From: Saccharopolyspora elongata
GTDB taxonomy: Bacteria; Actinomycetota; Actinomycetes; Mycobacteriales; Pseudonocardiaceae
Direction: 5' to 3'
Length of the DNA stretch: 64,000 bases
Assembly (NCBI RefSeq): GCF_004348985.1
Contig: NZ_SMKW01000048.1
Coordinates: forward strand, 1 to 64,000
Part shown: one piece after another, positions 46,701-58,700 of the stretch
How positions within the stretch are numbered: the first letter of the stretch is position 1
How the letters are laid out: each line of letters opens with the position of its first letter
Program-made: the position numbers and the translations under genes
The notes under the pieces: generated by a model
The model's database searches: none
Seen by the model: only the letters and a program-made list of their open reading frames with translations
Told to the model about the DNA's origin: nothing

Positions 46701-49700
46701 CGGCTGCAGATGCGCGTCGTCGTCCGGCAGGTCGCCTACGACCAGACCATCGACGGCGCGACGTTCGAGAAGACCACTTCGGACACGGCCACCGCAAGCG
46801 ACTCCAACTCGACGAGCGTCAGCGGGGATGGTTCGCTCGCCGGCGGGCCCGGTTTCGACGTCGGCATGCTCGCGGCCGGTGGCGGCCTTTCCGCGGGTGG
46901 TGGGTACGGGACCAGCCACGAACAGGACTACGAGCGTGGCACCGGGACAGAGACGACCCGAACCCACACTGGCCGGGCGACGCGCTTCCACACCGTTGGT
47001 GACCTGGAGATCCGCAAGCCGGGGCATCCACCGATCATTTTCCGCGCAGCGGTGCACGGCTACCACCTGGCGGAGGCGGCCGAGGCTTCGCGGCACGGCA
47101 TCGACGCCGCGGCGGCGGCGGACGGCGCACCCGCCCGAGGGGCGGTGGAGGACACTGCGGTCCGCGCGGCGATGCAGCTCAGCGAGGCGAGCGGGCGGCT
47201 GGCGAAGATCATGGAAGACTCGGTGGCGGAGCTGCCCGGCCACAAGCGGTGGAAGTGGCGGGACGCCAGGTTCGTCACCGAGTTCGACGATCCGTCCCTG
47301 GACAAGGGCATTTCCGCTAAGGACGAGCGGAAGCTGGCCCGGGGCGAGGAGATCCGCGGCGGGATTTCTCCCGCGGAGCTGGCCCGCCGCGCGCCGGACA
47401 TGCTCACCGACCGGCCGCTGGTGCTGGACGTCGAACCGGAACCCGGGCGGGGCCACAACTACCATGCCTCGTTCGAGGTGACGGCGAGCCTGGAGGGCGG
47501 GCTGGTCAACCTCGGACCGGCGGAGAGCCCCGTCACGGGTGAGAAGATCTCCGAGTCGGAGGGCGGCACGTCCGTCAAAGGGCGGAACTGGACGCTCGGC
47601 GGCGGGTTCGTCGCCCGCGTGTACGCGGCCCTGCACGGCACGGGCTTGCTGACCGCCTCCAGCAAGTTCACCTACAACCGGTCACAGTCGTCCGGGATGG
47701 GGCACGACACCAAGCTCTCCGGCGGCGGCGTGCGCGGATCGAAACTGGACGCCGATGGCAATGTCCGGCCCGAGCCGATGCGGCGGTACCGGGCGACGAT
47801 CAAGCTCACCGTGTCCGGGCACCACTGGAACCGGCATAACGAGCTGGTCCGCGGCATCAGCGCCGGCAAGCCCGGCAAGCACGCGCCGGGGCGGTCTTCG
47901 CTGGACATCGTGGACTCCGCGGCTGCCGCCGAGGGGCGCGAGCCGGGAACCGTCACCGTGGACGTGATCCTCGAACTGCCCGCCTCGCACGGAGAGCTGC
48001 GCCCGGACGTGCAGCCGGTCAACCGCACCGAGCTGGCAGACGTCTCGATCAACCGCGGCGATGAGCTCCACCGCGGCGCGTCCCGCAAGCTCGACTGGGC
48101 GCAAGTCGTGTCGTTCCACGGGCTGGAGCACGTGCGGGAGGCGATGCGGCGGGTGCTGGTGCGGGCATCCGGCGATCCGATCTGGAAGTTCGAGGACGGG
48201 AAGAATTCCGGGCTGATCGACCGCGCGATCTCGCAGGAAGCGCTGTCCGGTGACCCGCGTGCGTTCAACCGCCCGACCCGGATGAGTGGGCTCTTCTGGC
48301 AACGCAGGCGGGCCGACGCGCACGCCGAGGGCGCGGTGTCCTACATGCTGCGCAACCCGGAGATTCTCCAGACCGTCTGGCAGCAGCCGGAGCAGTCGAT
48401 CATCGGCGGCAGCACTACCAGTACGGAGAAGGGCGCGACCTGGACCTGGGCCAACGCTATCGAACCGGCGTACCTGCCGACCAGCGCCAACGAGATTCAC
48501 ACCCCGGGCACGGTCACCCACGGGTTGGGGCTGCTCCTGCACGAGTTGAGCCTCTGGGTGAGCAGCTGGGGGCACAAGAAGGGGCACAGCACCGCCGTTT
48601 CCAACACCGTCTCGTTGGCCCCCGAGCCCCGCAAGATGTATTTGATCTCCGCCTCGGTGGAGGCCACGGTGGCGGGGGAGACGTGGAGCCGGGGCAAGCT
48701 GGACCGCTGGAACGTGTTCAAGCCGGAGGAGGTCAACCGGGCCGCCGAGCGCTTCGAACTGCCGCGCGCGGCGAAGGTCTTGGTCACACCCGAGCAGCTG
48801 GACGAGATCCGGAGTAGGCAAGCGGAAGAGGACGCGCGGCGCGCGGGCGAGGCCGGCGGAGAAGTACCGCCTGCTGTGTCCGAGGCGGAATTCGCGCACG
48901 ATGCCGATGCGCTCAGCCCGGTGCCGGAGGGGCACGACATCGGCGCCCCGAAGTGGGCCGACGCCGTCATCGAGCCGATCGACCTCACCAACCGCGTCGC
49001 GCAGCTGCGGGAACAGCTGGTGCAGCGCCTCGGCGAGGAGCGGGCTAACCGGCTGCTACCACCCTCGCCGTTGGGGACCGAGCACAGCACGCACGACAAC
49101 TACCGCGAGGCAGAGCGCTACCTGTCGCAGTTCCAGGCATCGCTGGGCGACCTGGAGGGTGGCGGCACCAGTACCCCGCTGCGGTTGCAGGACCGGTTGA
49201 CCGGCGAGACCTACGAACTGCGGGTCAGCGCGGAGAAACTGGGCGGCCCGAAGCCGGAGGGCATCAAGCACGCCGAGATGGCGAAGGTCTCCAGGACCAC
49301 GCGGACCGCCAGCACCGCCAGCAAGTTCTCCAGGGTGATGGCCGAGGCGTTCACCCTCCTCGCGCCGGCCGCCATGTTCCAGAACGACTCCGGCGCCGCG
49401 CACGCCGAGACGACGCCCGGCAAGCACGGCGCACCCTACGGCAACTTCGGCTTCGGGCTGGGGCACATCTTCGAGTGGCTCAAGCAGACCCGGGAGACCA
49501 CGGGCAAGCGGACGGCCGAGCACGTGCACACCGAGACGGTGCAGGGCGCGCTCGCCCAGCACCGCACCGAGATGCTTTTCGACGTGCGCATCGAGCGACA
49601 CGGCGAGCGCATCGCGGCGGCGCCGGACACCCGCGAGGTCATCACGATCACCCCGATCGAGGACACCACGGTCGTCGGCACCCGGGGGGGTACCGGCGAG

Positions 49701-52700
49701 GGGCACGCCACCAAGCGGTCCACAGAGGAGGCGGCTGAGCAGGCGCTCGCGAAGTGGCGTGCCTCGGAGACCACGAAGACGCTGCCGGACGACCCGGCCA
49801 AGTTTCGGGTGATCGACTTCAGGGGCGACGTCGCGGATTTGGTCCGCCAGGTGGAGCAGGGCATCAGGGACGCGGGCGGCACGGTCGATCCGCACACCAG
49901 CCGGATGCTTCGCGCCGAGCTCACCCGGAGCAGGGTGGCCGCTATGTCGAACGCGCCCGGCTCGGAGGGGGCGACGCTGGAGTTGCCGCCGGGCCTCGGG
50001 CTGAAGGTGACCGCGCACTCCAAGCTCACCGGCCACGGCGAACTCGAGGGCGTGAGCACACGAATTCGGATGGGCGGGTCGAAGACAACGGCCGGCAGTA
50101 AGGTGACCGAGGTCACCTCGGGCAGTGGCAACACCCTGGCCGCGCTGCCCTACATGGCCGGGGGTGTCCCGCAGAACCCGGAACACGCCCACTACCCGAA
50201 CCGGCAGCCGTTCGGCTCAGCGGGCGACTGGGTACTGCCGATGGAGCCGCTCGGCTCCCAGGAGGCCGAGCAGGAGCACCACGCCGGCAACGAGTCCGGC
50301 GGGCCCGAACTGCCGGAGGCAGGCAAGAAGTCCAACACGGACGGGGTCACCAGCACGTGGTCTCACGGCGCCGGGTTCCGGTTCGTCATCGAGCCGACCT
50401 CCCGGGTCAGCCTGAAGGGCACTGTCGTGACGGATGTGGACTTCGGGCCGGGAGACGGATATGTGGTCCGCCGCTCGGACCGGTCCGACCGGTTGCCCGA
50501 GCCGCTGGTCGACGCGGCTAGGGACTTCGCCGCGCGGGACGCGGAATGGTCTGCCGCTCGTGGCCGCCGACGCGCCGCCGACCCGTTCGGCCTGGGCGAC
50601 CGGGACGCCGACCTGGGCGGTTCGCGGATGGAGGAGGAGTTCGCCTTCCGCAACGCCACCGAGGCCGAGCACGTAGCGGCGTCGAAGTGGTGGCAGGCGA
50701 AGCGGGTCTACGAGCGGGAACTGGCGCATGCGCGACAGGACCCGGGCCTGTCGGGAGCCGAACCTGCCGTGCGGGTGGTGTTCCCCACCGCCGCCGACCG
50801 GCTTCCGCTGACGGAACGCAACAAGCTGTACAAGTTCGTGCGGGAGACGCTGTCGGCGCACGAGTCCGGTGAGTCGCCGAAAGTGCGGTACCGAGTGCTC
50901 GGCGACGTCGGCTCCCGCCGGGCGGGCAGCGACTTCGCCGCCATGGCCGACGAAATCGCCGACCTGATCAGGCTGGCCCAGTCGTCGACTCGAGACCACC
51001 AGCGGTTCGGCAGGGGCGCATTCGGCCTTGACCCCGAGACGTCGCCGCCACCGCACTACGTGCGCTCCGAAGGACCGACTGAGGTGGAGATTCGGCTTGA
51101 GCCCGCCGAGCCCACCCAAGGCGACACGGCGCAGAACTCCGGAGTCTGGTCGGACAACGCAGGATCGCCGAGGCACTCGACGGAAGCCGAGGGTCGTGAA
51201 GACCAGACTCGCGACCCCGCGACGGTTGCCGAGGACTTGGCCGAGACCGGCCGCGTTCTGCTTCCATCGGAGTTGTTGCGGGGCGGGGTGATCTCGCAGG
51301 CGTCCCGCCTGTTGCCCAGTGAAGGTGTGTGGGCGGGCGCCGACGTCGGCGTCGATGAAAGCCTTGTCAGCAACATCGTCGACAAGATGCCGCTGAACGA
51401 TGGGCAGCGGGGCGAGCTGCGGCAGCAGCTGACCGACTACGCGAGCCTGCGTGGTGAGGCTGGCCTGCTGCAGACGCTTTCCGGGGGCAGGACGTTCCGG
51501 ATCACGATCGATAACAGGCCCAAGGACGTGTTCCTGCGACTGGACCGGTACGCGATCCGGCCGGCGAACCTGTCCGCGGACACCTTCCAAGGCCTCCCGG
51601 TGCAGCGGAGCAAGCAGGAGACGGCCCCGAAGCTGAGCGCCAGCAGCACCATTTCCCGCCGGCTGAAGTCCACGCCTGTGGTGGGCTTTTTCGACGCGGC
51701 GGTCGATGCGGTGTCGACGACGGTGAACCTGCGGATACTGCCGTTTGTCAGCTGGGGCGGGGACCGCTCGCGCACGACGTCGGGGAAGCAGTGGACGGTG
51801 CGAGAACGCACGGCGAAGCTGGGAGCATTCCGCCGGATCTTCGACGTGAACTTCAACTTGCACTGGGAGATCGACGGACAGTCGCCGGGCGACGACCGCT
51901 TCGACCCGACGGTTCGGCTGGTGTATCCGGACTCGATGCTGGAGAATTCACCGTCTACAACAGACTTTGCCCCGATCATCTCCCGGGGCGCGGGGGAGCC
52001 GGCGCTGAATGCCGCGCCGCGGCATGCAGCCGCGATGCCGCCGGAATTGCAGCAGTTGATCGCGCACATCGATACCTATGCCAACATCGGCGGTCTGCAC
52101 CGCAACGTCATGGCCGGGCTGCCGGACTGGGTGCGCCGGGATGCCACGCTGAACAACAACGTTTCCGCGAGCCTCGATTCCGCGCTGCTGGTGGAGGAAA
52201 CGGCCGAGGGCCTGGTCCATGGCGTGGACATCACCCACCGCGAGGTCTATCCGAAGGCGCTGTCGCGGCCATCCCGGGACTGGTCGAAGCATCCCGAGGT
52301 CAACGTGCAGATCGAGCCGAAGCTGGTGGGCTTCGAGCGGATCGGCGGGCTCCGCAAGGACGTCGGCAGCGGCGAGATCTGGCGGCGTATGAAGGACGGC
52401 CAGCTGGCCAAGAGCGTGCGCTCCACCGGCGAGGGCGGGCTGCGGCTACGTATTCTTCCGCAGCTGGGCAAGGTCGAGGTGGATGGGCACCGGAGCCCGT
52501 TGCGGATCGGACCGCTGGCGCAGATGTCGGTGTCGTCCACGCGCCAGGAGTCCTACACGGGCAGGGCGGGCGGCAAGTCCAAGGACAAGTCCATCGAGCG
52601 GGACGGCATGCAGCGGTACCGCATCGACCTGTCCCTCGGTGGGCAGTTCACGGCGCGCCCGGGTGGGAGGGGTGCGCCTGCGCCGACGGCGGTCGACGAC

Positions 52701-55700
52701 AGTCCGGGTTCTGTGTATGTGTGGGTCCGCGCGGATGACGTGGCCGAGTTCGAGGGTGTGCTCAACCACGCGCTGAACCCGCGTGCCGGGGCACCGGTTT
52801 CGAGTGGACCGAGGGACACCGGCCTCTCCGGCTTGATGGAGCGTGAGCGGGTCCGCGCTGTTCTCGACGGCGACGGCATGTTCAAGGATCCGGTCACGTT
52901 GCGCGACGGCGGTCGGCTCCGTGCGGCTGCCATGCAGCACATAAAGCAACGCTTGGCCGCGGACGGGGTGGAGCTCAGCGATGCGCAGTGGGCGGGCGTG
53001 TCGAAGCAGCTGGGCGGGCTTGGGCCGCACAAGCTGCTGGCCAAGTTCGACGGCATCACCGGCGAGAGCGCCCGCCCGCACCGCGTCGAGGTCACCGTTC
53101 AGGGCCGGAAGTTCACGTTCGATGTCACGGGCGATGTCGGCGAGGTCACCGGCCGTCGCAGGCTGGCAGAGGATGCGAACTTCAGCGCGACCCGTTCGCG
53201 GGGCGCGGGCTGGCAGACCAAGGTGAAGGGCTCGTTCGGCTGGGGCGCGTTCTTCAGCGTCTGGGCCCGCACGACGGTCCGCCCCGACGCCTACGGTGCT
53301 TCCACCTACCTGGGCGGGGTCGTCGGCGCGGGAGGCAAGGGAGACCGGGGAGTCGGCGGCGGACACGGCAGCAGCGCGGAATCGGAACTGCGGGTGAAGT
53401 ACACCGGCAAGGCCGACCGGGTCTCCCGTGCGGTCGACCTCCGCATGAGCGTCCACGAAACCCGGCAACGGCAGCGGGCCTGGGGCCTGCGGAGCACGCT
53501 GGAAGGCAGCGAGCAGACGCACTTCACGGTTCCGGCGGAGGTGGACTACCGGGTCGCCCGGTTCCTGCTGGACGCCGATCGGGTCCGCACCGCTGCAGAC
53601 CAGGTGGGTAAGCGCACGGAAGCCACCCGGGTCGACATGCGCGATGCGGCGGTCGTGTTGGTCGACGACCTCTACAACAGGGCCAACCAGGCGTTCCGGG
53701 ACACGCAGATCGCGGCGGCGCGGGCGGCGAAGGACGGTAAGTACGAGCGGGCGCGGTTGCGGCTGGCCGAATCGTGGGACACGGCGAGCGCGGCGGTCGT
53801 CGACTTCTACCACCGCGCCGGTGACAAGGTCCAGGCGAAGTGGCGGGAGGCCACGGGCCGGGAGAGCGAGGCCGCGCAGCCTCAGCAGCGGGAAGCGCGC
53901 GACCACGGCCCGCAGCACGTGATGGACCTCGACCGGGGTTGGTGGCAGACCCGGCTGGCGGGGATGTTCCACGGCACGCAGGTGCGCGACGAGGGCGGCC
54001 GTCGAGGGCTGTTGTTCGACCGGATGCAGCGTGGTGGCGTCGAGCTACAGGTGCACAACGAGCGGTCGCTCGGGCCGGTGGCGGGCGGCGCGCAGTGGGA
54101 GAACGTCACCAGGTCCGAGCTGTCGGTCTCGCACGAGCACAGCAAGGGCGTCGCCGCCGAGGCATCGGCCCAGTTCATCTGGGGTGTCGGTGACGCGACG
54201 GCCGGTTTCGGGGTGCGCGCCTCCGGGGGCCACGAGGAGTCCCTGACCGGCACGACGAAGACGAGTTCCGCCCGCAAGACGCGTTTGGAGCTGTTCACCG
54301 GCGACCTGGTGCTCAAGGTGCGGGCGGATGCCTGGCAGGAGCTGTTCGGCCAGCCCAACCGCAAGTGGGACCCGATCAGCCCCTTCCCCACCGGTGCGAG
54401 CACCGAGACCGTGGATGTGGTCATCCCGGGCGGGCTGCTCTACGTCAAGCCCGAATCCGTGGCGGGCGTCCCGGGCGGGGAAACGCCGCTGGGCGTGTCG
54501 TTGCCCGATGACCTGCCGTTGCTGCGCGATCTGGGGCAGGGGATCGACAAGGGCGTCACGGTCACCAAGTTCACCGTGGACCAGGGCCGGACGCCGGGCC
54601 CGGAGAAGCTGTCGGAGCGGGCGATCCGGGCGTTCGCGCACGCCGCCCCAGAGTTGTTCCCCAAGTGGGATCCCGATTCGGGCACGCCGGCACCACTGTT
54701 CGACGCGACGCAGGCGCTGCGACAGCTCGACGAGGAGGCGGGCGTTCGCCAGCTGCTCAACGGCAAGTGGGAGCGGACCCTGTTCCGCTCCCAGTGGTTC
54801 GGCACGAACTACTACACGTTCACCGCACGCGCCAAGCCGGTGACGGGCGGCGCCGAGCGCATTTTCCAGGGAGACGGGAAGACTTCCGGTTACTCGGAGG
54901 TCAAGGGCATGCGAGGGCTCGGCGAGAGCAGTTCCCGCGGTGTCAGCGGGGGCCTGGGCTTCGGCCTGAGCGTGGAGACGCCGGGCGAGCTCACGGCTCT
55001 GCCGGACAGCACTACGCTGCTGCCGGGCGCGCCGCTGGGGAGGTCCGCCGAGAGCGGCAGCGACCAGTCCACCGGGGTCGACGGCTTCCGGCAGGACCGC
55101 GTGGGGACCGACGATCAGGCGGCAGTGCGGGCGCCGGTAGAGGTGGAGTTCACGGTCCACAAGTTCAAGGCACCGCCGCTGCTGCTCTCGACCATCACCG
55201 AGGGCAGGGCCGGCCCGTCCAGCTACAAGCACGAGAAGCGGCGGAAAGTCGAGCTGTCGCGCGACGAGCTGAAGACTGTGCGGGGCACCGTGGACCTGTC
55301 CGCGCCGGAATTCCTGCTGCACGACCGCCAGGGCACCGAGACCGGCGGAGTGCAGAGCGACATCACCGAGGAAGCGCGCCGTGCGTCGTCGTTCCAGCTC
55401 GCCAAGGCGCTCGAGGACGACCAGCTCGCCGAGAAGGTGGTGGAGCGCATGGCCAAATCCTCGGGCCATGCCGACCTCATCCGCCGTTGGTTCGGCCCCG
55501 GCACCCCGCATCGGTCCAAGCTCGACGCGCTGTTCTCGCCGTCGATGGTGGTCCCGAACCTCGGCAACGAGAAGCAGTTCCTCGCCGAGGAGGGCTACAG
55601 CACCGAATTCCGGATCCAGGACAAGGCCTTGGCGGAGTCCTGGCGGATCCAGTTGCGTCCGCGGCTGGTCGACCCGGGCTTCAAGTACGAGTGGGTAGAG

Positions 55701-58700
55701 GCGGAGCACAGGACCAAGCACGGCGAGGCCCACTCCGAAAGCAACGCCGACACCCACGACAGAAGCGGCAACGCCGGGATGGGCTTTGCGGTGTTTGGCA
55801 GCACCGCCGCCACGTACGGAGGCCCCGAACTCGGAAGCGGGCGCAGCCACTCCCGCTCCGAGGGCATGTCCAACGCCACCCAGCTGGAACACATCGCCAG
55901 GTCCAGGAACCTCACGTGGCGCCGCTACGGCGCGATTCCGCGGTACGACGTCGTCATCAGCTCAAAGCGGCACTTCGCATCGGAGTGGACCGAACGTGGC
56001 CGCCTGGAGGGCGACGAGGCGCTGGCCGGCCGGAGGGTCGACTTCGACGTCAAGAAGTCCGAAGCCGCTCCCTTCGATCACGCCGCCGTGCCGCAGGACA
56101 CTGGCGGAACGCGGCAGACGCTACCCACGATCGCGGAGGAGCCGGAGAGTTCAGTCACGCCGCGGGATTCGCGGGAGCCCGAGACCCTGAACACCCGTGA
56201 GGTCGCTGCGGTGTCGTTGGCGAACGACCGTGGCGAGCAGGTCGGTGCGGCCTGGCCGCTGGCCGTCGGCGAGCAGTCTGCCGAGCCCGCCGCTGTCGAG
56301 CAGACGTCGGGTGTTCCTGGTCCGTTGGCGGATGTGGCCGGCGCCAAGTCGGTAGCACCGTCTGATGTGGACGCCGTGCCGGTCGTGCGCGGTTCGGTTC
56401 GGGTGGGTGCAGGTTTTCCCGGCCAGGGCAGGGCCAGGCCGACCGATCCGGTGTTGATGAACCGGCTCGGCGGTGCCGGTGAACTGATGTGGATCACGAA
56501 TTTCTGGAACCGTGTTCGGGGTTTATTCCAGCGGGCCGAGCCACGGGTGGAGGACAATGCACGGTTGTCGGAGGATGGTTTGATCACGACCGCTGATCCC
56601 GGCTCGCGGTCTGCTTTCTCGATGGTGTCCGGTCCGGACAGTCCCACCTCTCCCGCTGATGCGGACACCTCCGGTGCATGGCCTGGGCGCATCGACCCGC
56701 GCGATCTCAAATCGTCCACAGTAGATGCCTATCGGATCGAGTCGGCAGGTGCTGGCCTGTCCGAGGCGCCGCAACCGTCTGTGGCGGATCGGTCGTTCGC
56801 CAGCTACGACCAGGTCGCGCATGGGCTGCCCGAGCTGGAGCTGCCTGAGTCAGCGGTGCGGGCGAAGGTGGCGCAGTATGCCGCGCTGGCCGATGGTGGC
56901 ACGCTTGAACACCGGGCGATTCCATCGGCTACGCGCACGCAGTTCGTGGCGTTGAACGACGTGCTTGCCGGGCGCTATGACCAGGCCATCAAGCAGCGAG
57001 TGCGCACGTTCGCCACCGAGGCGTTGCTGGCCGTGAGCCTGGTTCCGACGAGGGGCTCGAAAAGTCTCAGGTTTGGCGTCGAGGCGGATCGTCGGGTGAT
57101 CCAGCCGATCTCGCCGGCCCGGCTCACCCAATTGCTCGACGAGATGCGCAGCATCGTCGCTGCTGGCGGTGATCCATTTACGCTGTCCTCTTCGCCGTTG
57201 TACGGTCTGGCGATCCCGGCGGGCGCGGCGTTGCCGGTGCGTTTGGCCATGCTCGGACTCGTGAATCTCGGCACTGAGAGCAGGGCGGCTGTGCTCGCCG
57301 GGCCGCTGTTCACCGCGCTGCTGAAGAACCCGGCGGCGCTCACCGAGTCACTCTTCGCGGCCGCCGGCCATGAGGCGCAGTACTTCCTGAACACCTGCGT
57401 GGCCGCGGCTGTCGATGTGAGTGTTCGCAGCCGAGTGCCGACCATCGCGGCGTTGCTTGACCTCGGCCGTGCCGTGGCGGACATGACCAACGACGAGTTG
57501 CTCAGTACGTCGCCCGACATCAGGGCCCAGGGCGACCGGCTCTTCGGTCGATCGCTGGACGACATGGTCCGCACGCGGGTCGCGAACGCGAGAAGCGAGT
57601 TCGCCGCCATCGAACGACGCGCCACGGAACTAGTCGGCTCGGACCAGACCGCGCCGTCGGTGCGCACGGAATGGCGTGACCTCAGCGAGCGCTGGGGCCG
57701 GTCTATGCAGAAACTTGCGGGTGCCAGCCTTGAGAGCGATACGGCACCGGTACTCACCCGCAAGGTGCTCAAAGACCACTGGCGCGCGAGTGCGGTGCTG
57801 ATGTCGCCACTCGCTCTGGACCGCGGCAGCCGCAGGCTCCTCGGCGTCGACGGGCTGGCCTATGTCGCCAAGCTCCAGGAGAGGCTGGCGCCCGATCCAG
57901 ACGGGTCCTTGTTCGGAGATAACGACATTTTCGCTGAATGGGGCTTCGGTGTCGCGCTCGCACCGAGGTTGGCGTCACCTGTGCAGCGCGCGGACTTCTG
58001 GCAACAGCTCGCACATCGCGGCGGAGCCGCGATCGCCACCCCGGGTCACATGGTCTACCTGCACGCGGCCACTGCAGACGAGCGTCCTATGTTCGTGATG
58101 AACGATGCGATGAAGTCGTACCCGACGATGCTGACGCCCGAACAGTTCGCCGCCTGGGCGACGAAGATGGGCGCCTACGGGAGCAAGGCATCCTTGCCCG
58201 TGCCCGCCGACGACAAGCAGGCCACCGCCGGGCAGCCGCGACTCAACGCGCAAGACCGGTTCGTGCGAATGCCCCTCCAGTACGGGGCCGGTCAGTACGC
58301 CGGGACGTCCTTCCCGACGGAGGCGAGTCCGCAGGAGCGGCGTCCGAGCGACATGTCTTCAAACGGCATGTCGTCGGTGTTAGATTCCGTGCCGAACGGT
58401 GAGCCGCGTGAGTCGAACACAACGGTCGGGACCGGTCCCGACCCTGCTGCCGACATTGCGGGCCGGACCACCAGCAGGCTCGGTGTCGATCCGCGTGAAC
58501 TGGACGCCGTGGCACTCGTCCAAGTCGACGTGGGCAAGATCGACGTCAACGGCCCGGCCTGGCGGACGTCGCGCGAGCCGCTGTACCGGTACGACGACCG
58601 CCACCCGAAGGACTTGTTCGCCAAGGGTTTCGGGCCGCTCGGCCTGCGCAACTACAACCTGATGGGCAGGGTCGTCGCAGACAAGCCCAGCATGTACGTG

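Noticed and set aside
44568-47636. 1,022-codon open frame on the minus strand
   Set aside because: Same reason: antisense to the glycosyltransferase and beta-rich part of the giant protein, composition typical of a shadow.
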